The notes: generated by a model not told the origin, from the sequence alone. A stretch of 64,000 nt of DNA from Streptomyces sp. I6 (GCA_003725745.1 RHDP01000001.1:5118501-5182500); one strand, 5' to 3'; shown: positions 18,713 through 30,153, numbered from the stretch's first letter. Program-made: numbers and translations.

Positions 18713-21700
18713 ATGGGACGCGAGGACCTGGCGACGCTGGTGCGCATCTGTGATCCGGCGGGCCGGCCGCGCGGGACCGGCTTCGCCGTCGACGACCGGG
18801 GCACGGTCGTGACCAGCCATGAAGCAGTCGGCGGGCTCGACCGGATCGTGCTGAGCGTGCCCGGCGGCGGAACCTGCGCCGCCGACGGCGTCACCCTCCT
18901 GCCGGAGGCCGATCTCGCGCTCGTCCGCACCAGCGGGCTCGCCCTGACACCCCTGCCGGTCGCCGTCCGGGACCGGCCGGGGGACGGCGCGTACGTACGC
19001 ATCCCGGCCGGTGGCTGGCGCGAGGCCCGCGTCCTCGGCGAGATCCCGGCCACCTACACCGCCGACGGCCGCGCACACCACCTCCACGGCGCCCTCGAGC
19101 TGGCCGTCGGCACCGGGGGAAGCGACGCCCTGGGGCCGGGCGGCACGGCCGGCGGTGGTCCGGTCGTGGACAGCGCAACCGGATCCGTGGTGGCGGTCCT
19201 CACGGGCACCGCGCCGGACACCGCGCACCCCGCGGCGGGCCTCGCCGTACCCCTGCGTACGGCGGCCGCGCGCGACCCCGGCGGGCCGCTCGGGGCACTG
19301 CTGCGGCGCAACGCCCGCACCGTCCCCGGTTTCGGGGCCGATCTCAACCTCGCCGGAGCCCGGTGGCTGGCCGCGGTGTCCCTCGGCCCCGCCGGGCCGG
19401 CCCGCGGCGCCGGCACCCGTACCGAACCCGTCGAACGCCCGCATGTGGTCCGGGAGTTCGCGGAGTTCGAGGCATCCCCCGCACATGTCCTCACCCTCAC
19501 CGGAGCCCTCGGGAGCGGCCGTACCACCGAACTCGCCGCGCTCGCCGCCCGGCGGGCCCAAGGCGCCGAGGCGGGCGTCTCGATCTGGCTGCGCGGCGCC
19601 GACCTCGCGGCGGGCGACCGCGGCCTGGCGGACGCCGTCGCCCGCGTTCTGGCGCGCTCCGGCCGGGTCGTCGCCGGGATCACGGCCCACCGCGGCGGCC
19701 CGTGGACCGTCCCGGCGGCCGGCACGGAGGCCGCTCCGGAGCACGTGGCACGCGTCGCCCGCGAGGCCGGCCGGCCGCTGTTCGTCCTCCTCGACGGCCC
19801 CGAGGAGATGCCCGCCGCCCTGGCCGCACGGCTCCCCGACTGGACGGCGGAGACGGCGCGCTGGCTGCGCGACCACGGCGTACGGCTCGTGGTCGCCTGC
19901 CGGCCCGCGTACGGGGAGCGGGCCGCGGCACTCTACCCCGAGGCCGCCGTGCACCGGCCGGCGCTGCACCTCGGCCCGCTGACCGCGCGGGAGGCCGAGC
20001 AGGCCAGGGCGCGCCTCGGACTCCCGGCCGGTGCGACGGCCGCGGCGGACGCCCGCCATCCGCTGGCCCTCGGACTCCTGGCGGAAGTGCGGGACGCACT
20101 GTCCGGCGAGGTGCCCGGCCGGCCGTCGCGCGAGGAGATCCTCACGGCGTACACGGACCTGATGTGCCTGCGTGCCGCGACGCGGCTCGCCGAGACCGCG
20201 GGGCACGGGCATGACGGGCCCCGGGTGCGCCTGCTGGCGGCCCGGGTGGCCGGACGGGTCCACGAGGCGGCGCGGCGCTGCCTCGGCCCGGGTGAGGCAG
20301 GTCTCGACCGGGAGACCTTCGGGGACGTCTTCCCCTGGCGGACCGGATGGGCGTCCGCGGTGCTCGCCACGGGGCTGCTGGTGCCCGCGGGCGGCGGCTA
20401 CCGCTTCGCCCACGAGGAGGTCGCCGAATGGCTGCAGGCCGCGCACCTCGACGTGGACACGGTCCTGCATCCGCTGCTGCACCGTGAGGACGACTCGGCG
20501 GTGGACGGGGGTACGCCGGCGCTGCCCCGGCACCGGATGGGCACGGTCGTCGGGGCGCTGCTCCTGCTGGACCGCCGCTCCGGGGAGTCCGCGCTGGCAC
20601 CCCGGCTCACCGCGCTGGTCGACGTCCTCGACGGCATGGGTGCGCTCGGCGGTCTCGAAGTGCCCGACGGCCGGCACGGTTTGGGCGGTCCGGCCGGCTT
20701 CGGCGGGCCGGACGGCCGGCATGCTTTCGGAGGCTCGGACGGCCCTCCTGGTTTCGGCGGCTCGGACGACTCGCACGGTTCCGGCGGTCCTGCCGGCATC
20801 GGCGCACCCGGCGCGGGTCAGGCAGCGGGTGCGGACATCCACTGGTGGGCCGCAGGGCTCCTCCGGGAGACGCTGCTGCGCGTGCCGCGTACTCGCAGAT
20901 ACCTCGGTGTGCTCCGCACCCTCGCCGACCGCATCACCCTGCGCGCACTGCGGCCGGGCGGGCCGCGCCGGACGCCCGGTCCCGGCGAGTTCGGCCCCTC
21001 CTTCTGGCAGGCGCTGCACATCGGCGAAGCGGAGCGCATGGACCTGCTGCGCCGCCTCGTCCCGGCGGACGGGCCGCCCGAGCGCACCGGGACCGGCCGA
21101 TGCGGCGCGCGGAGTGCCCCGGTACCTCGGCCGCAGGCCGCTGCCCGGAGGATCCCGGCGCACGCCGGCCGCCCCGCTATCTGGACGCGGTCGCCGAACG
21201 GCTGGCCCGGTCACCACGAGCCGTACAGCCGCTGCTCTGCCGCTGGTTCACCGACGACAGGCCGCTGCCCGCGGCGCCCGGCGCGGCCATCCGGCCCACC
21301 GTCGCCGCCGCGGCCCAGGCCCTCCTGCACACCCACCGGGACGGGCCGTCGACGATCTCTGCGAGGCGCTCGTCAGCACCGCCCACCCCGTGCCCGGGAG
21401 CTGCTGACCGCGCTCACCGAGGACGAGCCGTCCGCCGTCTGCCGGGCCGTCGACCGCTGGGCCCACGACGACACCCGCCCGGCGCGCCGGCTCGCCGCCG
21501 CCGCGTACGCGCCTGCCGTGGCGGCGCATGTCACCACCCGGGCCGATCGCGACCTGCTGAGATACGCGGCGCTGGCGCTCCTCGCCCGGCCCGCCGACAC
21601 CGCCCTGCACGGCGCCGCGCTCGCCGTCCTCGTCCGCGACCCGCGGACCCGTCCGAGCTACCTCGCGCGCGCCGTGGAGGCGTACCGCGACGATGATCCG

Positions 21701-22447
21701 GGAGTGCCCGCCGAGGTCCTCGCCGCCGCGGCACCGACCCACCCGGAGCCGGTGTTCGCGGCGTTCCGCGCCGCGCTGCGCCGCCCGGGCGGCGGGGCGG
21801 GCGACGTGCTGCGGGCGCTCGCGGGACTCGACACACCCGCGCTGGCCCGCCGCGCGGCCGCCCTGGTGGGCGAGTACGTGGGACTGCGGCCCTCGGGCGG
21901 CGCGCACGCGGCGGCCTTCGTCGCGCTCCGGCTGCGGCACGGCGTGCCGGCGCGGGCCGTGCTGCTGCCGCTCGTGGTGGACCTGCTGCGCGGCCGGCCC
22001 GCGACGGTGCGGTGTGCGCTGGCCGCCGTGCTCGGGGCACCGGGGAGCCCGGCTTGCGAGCCGCTGCGCACCGAGCTGCTGGACGTCCTCCTGGAGTACG
22101 AGCGGTACGAGGGCGGCGACCCGGAGGTCCTGGACACGGTGCTCCAGGCCGCCGTGCGCGCCCCGGGGGTGCGGTCCTCTGATCCCCGCGTCCGCGAACT
22201 GGTCCACCGCGTCGGCCTCCTCCTCGTACGCACCCCGCAGGGCGCGAACCGCTTCGACCGCCGCCTGGTCGAGCTGGCCCGCCAGGTGCCCGGATTCGCG
22301 GCCGACGCGGTGTCGTGGCAGGCGGAGGCGCCCCGGGAGTGGGCGGTGGTGATCGGCCCCAGCACACGCCGGACGCTGGAGGCGCTGGGCAGCCAGGTGC
22401 CGATGCCCACGACGCTGCGCGGGCATGGCAGTCTTAGACCTGCGTAA
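18713..22447 (+). CDS. degenerate trypsin-like domain fused to STAND/NACHT-type P-loop NTPase (three apparent -1 frameshifts)
   Basis: The protein is large, about 1244 aa. Residues 1-200 resemble a trypsin fold (GTGFAVDDRGTVVTSHEAV near 34 with a His, ADLALV near 66 with an Asp). The nucleophile segment near 143 reads GTAGGGPVVD where GxSGGP is expected, so Ser is Gly. A P-loop (LTGALGSGRTTELAALAARR, about residue 262) and Walker B (LFVLLDGPEEM, about 356) indicate a STAND-type ATPase, followed by helical C-terminal repeats. Near 20676-20815 a Gly-rich linker contains imperfect GGPDGRHAFGGSDG-type repeats. The frame between about 21172 and 21389 is broken: one extra C at 21172-21175, one G at 21343-21345 and one C at 21386-21389 restore it. 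Signalling or defence is plausible; no partner is evident. Confidence 0.75.
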   Translation: MGREDLATLVRICDPAGRPRGTGFAVDDRGTVVTSHEAVGGLDRIVLSVPGGGTCAADGVTLLPEADLALVRTSGLALTPLPVAVRDRPGDGAYVRIPAGGWREARVLGEIPATYTADGRAHHLHGALELAVGTGGSDALGPGGTAGGGPVVDSATGSVVAVLTGTAPDTAHPAAGLAVPLRTAAARDPGGPLGALLRRNARTVPGFGADLNLAGARWLAAVSLGPAGPARGAGTRTEPVERPHVVREFAEFEASPAHVLTLTGALGSGRTTELAALAARRAQGAEAGVSIWLRGADLAAGDRGLADAVARVLARSGRVVAGITAHRGGPWTVPAAGTEAAPEHVARVAREAGRPLFVLLDGPEEMPAALAARLPDWTAETARWLRDHGVRLVVACRPAYGERAAALYPEAAVHRPALHLGPLTAREAEQARARLGLPAGATAAADARHPLALGLLAEVRDALSGEVPGRPSREEILTAYTDLMCLRAATRLAETAGHGHDGPRVRLLAARVAGRVHEAARRCLGPGEAGLDRETFGDVFPWRTGWASAVLATGLLVPAGGGYRFAHEEVAEWLQAAHLDVDTVLHPLLHREDDSAVDGGTPALPRHRMGTVVGALLLLDRRSGESALAPRLTALVDVLDGMGALGGLEVPDGRHGLGGPAGFGGPDGRHAFGGSDGPPGFGGSDDSHGSGGPAGIGAPGAGQAAGADIHWWAAGLLRETLLRVPRTRRYLGVLRTLADRITLRALRPGGPRRTPGPGEFGPSFWQALHIGEAERMDLLRRLVPADGPPERTGTGRCGARSAPVPRPQAAARRIPAHAGRPAIWTRSPNGWPGHHEPYSRCSAAGSPTTGRCPRRPARPSGPPSPPRPRPSCTPTGTGRRRSLRGARQHRPPRARELLTALTEDEPSAVCRAVDRWAHDDTRPARRLAAAAYAPAVAAHVTTRADRDLLRYAALALLARPADTALHGAALAVLVRDPRTRPSYLARAVEAYRDDDPGVPAEVLAAAAPTHPEPVFAAFRAALRRPGGGAGDVLRALAGLDTPALARRAAALVGEYVGLRPSGGAHAAAFVALRLRHGVPARAVLLPLVVDLLRGRPATVRCALAAVLGAPGSPACEPLRTELLDVLLEYERYEGGDPEVLDTVLQAAVRAPGVRSSDPRVRELVHRVGLLLVRTPQGANRFDRRLVELARQVPGFAADAVSWQAEAPREWAVVIGPSTRRTLEALGSQVPMPTTLRGHGSLRPA
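20676..20815 (+). repeat. degenerate Gly/Asp-rich coding repeats in the STAND protein
   Basis: Imperfect units of roughly 30-36 bp encode GFGGPDGRHAFGGSDGPPG-like peptide, forming a flexible linker between the NTPase part and the C-terminal helical region. Confidence 0.6.
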
Positions 22448-22505
22448 GGAGTCATCATTGCGCACGCAGGTTCGATGTTTCGGGTTCGGGCGAGGAGCGG
22501 TCACA

Positions 22506-23456
22506 GTGCAGCGCTGGCGTGGCTTGGAGGACATCCCCCAGGACTGGGGGCGCAGCGTCGTCACCATCGGTTCCTACGACGGCGTGCACCGCGGCCACCA
22601 GCTGATCATCGGGCGGGCCGTGGATCGGGCGCGGGAGCTCGGCGTGCCGTCGGTCGTGGTCACGTTCGATCCGCACCCGAGCGAGGTCGTCCGCCCCGGC
22701 AGCCACCCGCCGCTGCTCGCCCCGCACCACCGGCGCGCGGAGCTGATGGCGGAACTCGGCGTGGACGCGGTGCTGATCCTGCCGTTCACCTCCGAGTTCT
22801 CCAAGCTGTCGCCGGCCGACTTCATCGTGAAGGTGCTGGTGGACAAGCTGCACGCCCGTGCGGTGATCGAGGGCCCCAACTTCCGCTTCGGCCACCGGGC
22901 GGCGGGCAATGTCGACTTCCTGACCGAACTCGGCCGCACCTACGACTACGAGGTAGAGGTCGTCGACCTCTTCGTGCGCGGCGCTGCGGGCGGCGGCGAG
23001 CCCTTCTCGTCCACGCTGGCCCGGCGGCTGATCGCGGAGGGCGACGTGGAGGGGGCGGCGGAGATCCTCGGCCGGCCGCACCGGGTCGAGGGCGTGGTCG
23101 TCCGCGGTGCCCAGCGGGGCCGCGAGCTGGGCTACCCGACGGCCAACGTGGAGACCCTGCCGCACACCGCCATCCCCGCGGACGGCGTCTACGCGGGCTG
23201 GCTCACCGCCGGCGGGGAGCGCATGCCCGCCGCGATCTCCGTGGGCACCAACCCGCAGTTCGACGGCACCGAGCGGACGGTCGAGGCGTACGCCATCGAC
23301 CGCGTCGGCCTCGACCTGTACGGGCTGCACGTGGCGGTCGACTTCCTCGCCTATGTGCGCGGCATGGCCCGGTTCGAGTCCGTCGAGGCCCTTCTCGACG
23401 CCATCGCCACCGATGTGAAGCGCGCGCGTGAACTGACGGCGGAGTACGACGCCTAA
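22506..23456 (+). CDS. ribF: bifunctional riboflavin kinase / FAD synthetase
   Basis: RibF makes FMN and then FAD from riboflavin. The 316-aa protein has the nucleotidyltransferase signature TIGSYDGVHRGHQ near the start, VVTFDPHPSEVV, and GPNFRFGHRAAGNVDFL. The C-terminal flavokinase domain shows RGRELGYPTANVE and ISVGTNPQFDGTERTVEAY. In the first signature Tyr replaces the more common Phe. GTG 22506 is preceded by GAGGAG 8 nt upstream; the longer frame from 22425 has no family-like N-terminus. It converges with the ABC transporter operon. Confidence 0.95.
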   Translation: MQRWRGLEDIPQDWGRSVVTIGSYDGVHRGHQLIIGRAVDRARELGVPSVVVTFDPHPSEVVRPGSHPPLLAPHHRRAELMAELGVDAVLILPFTSEFSKLSPADFIVKVLVDKLHARAVIEGPNFRFGHRAAGNVDFLTELGRTYDYEVEVVDLFVRGAAGGGEPFSSTLARRLIAEGDVEGAAEILGRPHRVEGVVVRGAQRGRELGYPTANVETLPHTAIPADGVYAGWLTAGGERMPAAISVGTNPQFDGTERTVEAYAIDRVGLDLYGLHVAVDFLAYVRGMARFESVEALLDAIATDVKRARELTAEYDA

Positions 23457-23468
23457 GGGCTGTCCCGT

Positions 23469-23501
23469 TGTCCCCGGTGGATCAGCTGTCCCCGGTGGAT
23501 C
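23469..23501. repeat. 15-bp direct repeat in the ribF/ABC convergent gap
   Basis: TGTCCCCGGTGGATC occurs at 23469-23483 and 23487-23501 (18-bp period), 13 bp after the ribF stop. The rest of the gap to 23715 shows nothing recognisable. Confidence 0.8.
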
Positions 23502-23715
23502 GGCGCGCGGCGTCGGATCCGGTGCATCGCCAGGCGGAGGGTCGTCCTCGTGCCGGGTGTATGCGGGCGATCCGGCACGCGGTGAGGTGCCGTAGCCGTC
23601 GTCGTGCGCCCGCCGGGGAGTGCGGGACGGGCCTCGGCCTGGGCCGCGGCGGCGCCGTGCCCGGGCCGCCGGGCCGCCCGGGCGCGACCGCGCGCGGGGT
23701 GTCCCCTCGGGTGCC

Positions 23716-24853
23716 TTACGTCCCCGAGGGTCCCGCCGTGGCCTCCGGGTCCTCGCCCCGGCCGCCCCGGCCTCCGTGCCGTTGCCGCCCCCGGCCTCCG
23801 TGCCCTTGCCGCGGCCGTCCGCGGAAGCCGTGCCGGTCCGCGCCGCCCAGTGGCAGGCCACCGCACCCGTAGAGCCCCCGGCGAGGACCGGCGGGTCCTC
23901 CGTACGGCATCGGCCGGCGACACCGTCGGCAGCGCCCGAGGCGAGGACCTGGCAGCGGGGGTGGAACCGGCAGCCGGGCGGTACGCGCGAGGGGTCCGGC
24001 GGCTCGCCCGCCAGGACCACCGGCGGCACCGCCGACTCCGGCAGCACCGACAGCATCGCCTGTGTGTAGGGGTGCTGAGGGCGTGTCAGCACCTCCTCCA
24101 CCGTTCCCGTCTCCACGACGCGGCCCAGGTACATCACGGCCACCCGGTCCGCGATGTTCCACGCCAGGCCCAGGTCGTGGGTCACCACCAGTGCGGAGAG
24201 GCCCAGCTCGTCGCGCAGCCGCAGCAGCAGGGCCAGGATCTCGCCGCGCACCGAGGCGTCCAGGGAGGCCACCGGCTCGTCGGCCACGATGAGTTCGGGC
24301 CGCAGCACCAGCGCCCCGCGATCACCACGCGCTGGCGCTGCCCGCCGGACAGTTCGTGCGGGTAGCGCAGGAAGAACCGCTCTGGCGGCCGCAGACCCGC
24401 GCGCGAGAGCGCCTCCGCGACCGCCTCCTCCTCGCCGCCCCCGTAGCCGTGGATCCGCAGCCCCTCCGACACCGCGTCGTACACGGTGTGCCGGGGGTTG
24501 AGCGAGCCGCCCGGGTCCTGCAGCACCAGCTGCACCCGCCTGCGGTGCCCCTTCAGCGCCCGCGAGCCGTAGCCGAGCGGCACGCCCCCGAACGACACCC
24601 GCCCCTCCTCCGGCCGCACCAGACCGAGCAGCGCCCGGGCCAGGGACGTCTTCCCGCAGCCGGACTCGCCGACCAGCGCGACGATCTCCCCGGCGCCGAT
24701 GTCCAGATCCACGCCGTCCACGGCACGGGCCGGTGCGGCGCCGCGCCGGCCCGGGTAGGACACCCGCACACCGGTGGCCGACAGCAGGGGGACGGCGGCG
24801 GCATCGGGGGAGGCCTCGCTCCGGTCCGTGCCGGTCTCGTCGACGGCGCTCAC
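23716..24853 (-). pseudogene. oligopeptide-type ABC transporter ATPase (second), frame broken
   Basis: This is a DppF/OppF-like ATPase for peptide uptake. From GTG 24853 the frame gives Walker A (GESGCGKTSLARALLG), the Q-loop and the signature HELSGGQRQRVVIAG. It then switches frame and continues as LVLRPELIVADEPVASLD (Walker B), the H-loop VVTHDLGLAW and the C-terminal oligopeptide-ATPase Cys region (GCRFHPRCQV, CHW). One more base in the run 24314-24317 joins the two. The last part has no stop in its own frame; one more missing base near 23760-23800 would end it at TAA 23716, so the 3' end is uncertain. The start overlaps the previous gene (GTGA). Confidence 0.75.
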
Positions 24854-25821
24854 GCTTCCTCCCGCACACCCACGTGCACACAGGCCGCGAGCCGGTCCGG
24901 CCCGGCCTCGCGCAGTTCCTGGTCGTCCCGGCCGCACACCTCCAGCGCCACGGGGCAGCGCGGACGGAACGCACAACCGCCCGGCAGTGCCGACGGGTCC
25001 GGAGGATCACCGGGCAGCCCGCGCGGGGACCGCCGCGAGGCAGGGTCCCCGACCCGCAGGAACGCCGCCGACAGCGCCCGGCCGTACGGGTGCTCCGCCG
25101 CGTCGTACACCGCCCGGGCCGGTCCCTCCTCCACCACCCTGCCCGCGTACATCACGGCGAGGCGGTCGCAGGTGTCGGCCAGCACCGCCAGATCGTGGCT
25201 GATCATCAGCAGCGCGATGTCCTGCCCGGACACCAGCCGTTCGATCAGCCGCAGGATCTGCGCCTGGATCATCACGTCCAGCGCCGTCGTCGGCTCGTCG
25301 GCGATCAGCAGCCGCGGTTCGCAGGCCAGTGCCATCGCGATCATCACGCGCTGGCGCTGGCCGCCGGACAGCTCGTGCGGGTACGCCGCCGCGCGCGACG
25401 CCGGCAGCCCCACCTGCTCCAGCAGCTCACCGGCCCGCCGCTGCGCGGCCGCGGGCGTCGCCCGACCGTGCACGAGCACCGGCTCCGCGATCTGGTCGCC
25501 GATGCGGTGCACCGCGTTCAGGGCGTGCATGGCCCCCTGGAAGACGACGGACGCACCCGCCCACCGCACCGCCCGCAGCCGGCCCCACGTCATGGCGAGC
25601 ACGTCCTCGCCGTCCAGCAGGATCTCGCCCGACAGCCGCGCCGACGCGGGCAGCAGCCGCAGCAGGGCCAGGGCCAGCGTCGACTTCCCGCAGCCCGACT
25701 CGCCCGCCACCCCCAGCTTCCGCCCGGCGCCGAGCGTGAGGTCGACCCCGCGCACGGCCGGGACGGCGGACGCCCCTGACCCGTACGTCACCCGCAGTCC
25801 CCTGATCTCCAGCAGAGTCAA
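24850..25821 (-). CDS. oligopeptide-type ABC transporter ATPase (first)
   Basis: A DppD/OppD-like ATPase of 323 aa. Walker A is GVAGESGCGKSTLALALL, the signature is HELSGGQRQRVMIAMALA, Walker B is LLIADEPTTALDV and the H-loop is LMISHDLAVLA. The C-terminal peptide-transporter extension (GCAFRPRCPVALEVCG) supplies the usual Cys residues. TTG 25821 is inferred as start because it overlaps the upstream permease stop as TTGA, matching the ATGA and GTGA overlaps elsewhere in this operon; the protein then begins with LLEIRGLRVTYG as expected. Confidence 0.88.
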   Translation of the reverse strand: MTLLEIRGLRVTYGSGASAVPAVRGVDLTLGAGRKLGVAGESGCGKSTLALALLRLLPASARLSGEILLDGEDVLAMTWGRLRAVRWAGASVVFQGAMHALNAVHRIGDQIAEPVLVHGRATPAAAQRRAGELLEQVGLPASRAAAYPHELSGGQRQRVMIAMALACEPRLLIADEPTTALDVMIQAQILRLIERLVSGQDIALLMISHDLAVLADTCDRLAVMYAGRVVEEGPARAVYDAAEHPYGRALSAAFLRVGDPASRRSPRGLPGDPPDPSALPGGCAFRPRCPVALEVCGRDDQELREAGPDRLAACVHVGVREEA

Positions 25822-26795
25822 CGGGACACCCCCAGACGGGGGTTGAGGACGGACTCGACGGCCCGCCCGCACAGCGTGAACGCCAGTGCCACCAGTGCGA
25901 CGGCGATCCCGGGCGGCGCGAGGTACCACCAGTGGCCCGAGGACACCGCGCCCGCCTCCCGTGCGTCCTGGAGCATGCCGCCCCAGGACACCACCGACGG
26001 GTCGCCGAGCCCCAGGAAGGCCAGCGTCGCCTCGGTGAGGATGGCGGCGGAGATGCCGAGCGTCGTCTGGGCCAGCACCAGCGGCATCACCTGGGGCAGC
26101 ACATGGCGGGTCATGATGTGCCGGTGACCGCCGCCGAGGGCTCTCGCGCGCTCGATGTACGGCCGCGACTCGACCGCGATCGTCTGCGCGCGCACCAGCC
26201 GCGCAGTCGTCGGCCAGGTCGTGACGCCGATGGCCAGGATCACCGTCCACACGCTGCGCGACAGCACGGTGGCCAGCACGATCGCCAGGACCAGGGTCGG
26301 CATCACGAGGAACCAGTCGGTGATCCTCATGACGGCCGTGGAGAGCCAGCCGCGGTAGTGCCCCGCGACGATGCCCACGAGCGTGCCGATGGCCACCGAC
26401 AGCGCGGCCGCCAGCAGCCCCACGGTGAGCGAGATCCTGGAGCCCCAGACCAGCAGGCCGAGCAGGGAGCGGCCGAACTGGTCCGTGCCCAGGGGGAAGG
26501 CGCCGCTCGGCGGCTCCAGTGCCCTGCCGGGCGCCTGGGTGACGCTCTGGACGTCACCGCCGACCAGCCACGGCGCGGCCAGGGCGATCAGGGCGAGCAG
26601 CGCGAGGCCCGCGAGGCCCACGACCCCGGCGCGATGGGTGCGGTACCGCCGCCAGAAGCGCGCGACGGAGGCACGCCGGCGTGCCCAGCGCAGTGACCTC
26701 GTCGACCTCGTCGACCTCGTTGGCCTCGACAACTTGGTCGACCTGGTAGATCTGGTCAACCTGGACGGCCTCGTTGGCCTCGGTGGCCTCGTCAT
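25818..26795 (-). CDS. oligopeptide-type ABC transporter permease (DppC-like)
   Basis: A 325-aa inner-membrane permease. It carries the DppC-type N-terminal helix (AGVVGLAGLALLALIALAAPW), the LGTDQFGRSLLGLLVWGSRIS motif region, and the EAA loop ERARALGGGHRHIMTRHVLP that contacts the ATPases. About six membrane segments are apparent. Before the first helix is an unusual basic stretch of repeated Thr-Arg-Ser units, encoded by a degenerate short tandem repeat at 26697-26795. ATG 26795 overlaps the DppB-like stop (ATGA), and its own stop overlaps the first ATPase. Confidence 0.92.
   Translation of the reverse strand: MTRPPRPTRPSRLTRSTRSTKLSRPTRSTRSTRSLRWARRRASVARFWRRYRTHRAGVVGLAGLALLALIALAAPWLVGGDVQSVTQAPGRALEPPSGAFPLGTDQFGRSLLGLLVWGSRISLTVGLLAAALSVAIGTLVGIVAGHYRGWLSTAVMRITDWFLVMPTLVLAIVLATVLSRSVWTVILAIGVTTWPTTARLVRAQTIAVESRPYIERARALGGGHRHIMTRHVLPQVMPLVLAQTTLGISAAILTEATLAFLGLGDPSVVSWGGMLQDAREAGAVSSGHWWYLAPPGIAVALVALAFTLCGRAVESVLNPRLGVSR
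26697..26795 (-). repeat. degenerate short tandem repeat encoding the (Thr-Arg-Ser)n leader of the permease
   Basis: On the plus strand GTCGACCTC-like 6- and 9-bp units recur through 26697-26795. They encode Arg/Thr/Ser-rich sequence before the first membrane helix of the DppC-like protein. Confidence 0.7.
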
Positions 26796-27850
26796 CGGCC
26801 CACCCTCGGGTCGAGCAGCGGATAGAGCAGGTCGGCCAGCAGGTTCATCAGGATCATCGCCCCCGCGAACACCACGAACAGCCCCTGTACCAGCGGCAGA
26901 TCGGGAACGCTGAGGGCCTGGTAGAACAGCCCGCCGAGCCCCGGCCAGGAGAACACCGTCTCGACGAGGATCGACCCGGCCGCCACATGGCCGAGGTTGA
27001 TGAAGACCATCGTCACCGTCGGCAGCAGGGCGTTGGGGACCGCGTGCCGGCGTCGTACGTCGTCGTCCCGCAGCCCCTTCGCCCGGGCCGTCGTCAGATA
27101 GTCGCCGCCCATCTCTTCGAGCAGCGAGGAGCGCATCACCAGCAGCGTCTGCGCGTAGCCGACGGCCACCAGGGTCAGCACCGGCAGCACCATGTGGTGC
27201 GCGACGTCCAGGACGTACGCGACGCCGGACGTGCCGCCCGACTCCATCCCACCGGTCGGGAACATGCCGGGCACCGGCCCGATCCCCACCGAGAAGGTGA
27301 TGATCAGCAGCAGGCCCAGCCAGAACGACGGCACCGACCACAGCGTCAGCGCCACCCCCGTGTTCAGCCGGTCGCCGAGTCCGCCGTGCCGCCATGCCGA
27401 ACGGGTACCGAGCCAGAGCCCGAGCGCCGAGTAGAGCCCCACGGCCACACCGGTGAGGAGCAGGGTCGCCGGGAGCTTCTGGGCGATGAGTTCCCCGACC
27501 GGCGCCCGGAACTGGTACGACATGCCGAGATCGCCGGTCAGCGCTCCGGCGCAGTAGTCGGAGAACTGCCGCCACAGGGGCAGGTCGAGACCGAACTGCC
27601 TCCGCAGCGTCGCCAGTTGCTCCGCGCTGGTCGGCATACCGTGCGTCATCGCCCTGACCGGGTCACCGGGGATGATCCGGAAGAGGAAGAAGCTGGTCAC
27701 GAGGACGGCGAACAGCGACACCAGGGCGCCGCCGAGTCTGCCGGCCACATAGACCGGATAGGCCGGGGAGGCCGGGTACGCCGCCTTCGCGCCGGCCGTC
27801 CGGCCCGGCCGGGCGCCGGGGGAGCCGGGAGACGGGGCAGCGGCCTTCAT
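26792..27850 (-). CDS. oligopeptide-type ABC transporter permease (DppB-like)
   Basis: A 352-aa inner-membrane permease. Its first helix (LGGALVSLFAVLVTSFFLFRIIPGDPV) carries the RxxPGDP segment typical of DppB/OppB. QFGLDLPLWRQFSDY follows, then several membrane helices and the EAA loop TARAKGLRDDDVRRRHAVPNALLP. ATG 27850 (MKAAAPSPG) is the likely start, 92 bp after the binding-protein stop. It is the second gene of the operon. Confidence 0.9.
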   Translation of the reverse strand: MKAAAPSPGSPGARPGRTAGAKAAYPASPAYPVYVAGRLGGALVSLFAVLVTSFFLFRIIPGDPVRAMTHGMPTSAEQLATLRRQFGLDLPLWRQFSDYCAGALTGDLGMSYQFRAPVGELIAQKLPATLLLTGVAVGLYSALGLWLGTRSAWRHGGLGDRLNTGVALTLWSVPSFWLGLLLIITFSVGIGPVPGMFPTGGMESGGTSGVAYVLDVAHHMVLPVLTLVAVGYAQTLLVMRSSLLEEMGGDYLTTARAKGLRDDDVRRRHAVPNALLPTVTMVFINLGHVAAGSILVETVFSWPGLGGLFYQALSVPDLPLVQGLFVVFAGAMILMNLLADLLYPLLDPRVGR

Positions 27851-27942
27851 CTCGATCCCGGAGGCCCCGGGCGGGTCGGTGCCCCCGGGGCGTCCGGCAC
27901 GTCGGGTGAGGAGCCGGAGGGCCTCGTGGTTCTGCTCATCGG

Positions 27943-29945
<2,003 letters not shown>

Positions 29946-30097
29946 AGGACGTTGACCTCGCGTCGTAGCTCGCTTGGAGGAGGCACGTGGATCTTCTGGG
30001 CGCCAACTGGTGATGCGAAGGTCTATCAGCGTGGTCCAGACGAGTCAACGATGCAGTGACGCCGCGTCAAAACGCCTGTGGGCTGCGCGAACACCGA

Positions 30098-30130
30098 AGG
30101 GCTCGCACCGTGGAGCACGGTGCGAGCCCT
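30098..30130 (-). terminator. terminator of the EspI-like gene
   Basis: A perfect 15-bp stem (AGGGCTCGCACCGTG at 30098-30112, complement at 30116-30130) with a 3-nt loop lies 24 bp beyond the inferred end of the minus-strand ATPase gene. Confidence 0.85.
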
Positions 30131-30153
30131 CATTGGTCTGAACCGCTGACGCC

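Noticed and set aside
22455-25010. 851-codon minus-strand frame reading through the second transporter ATPase and ribF antisense
   Set aside because: Only the part 23840-24310 is genuine ATPase sequence, reached after a frame change; the rest lacks stops only because of the GC content.
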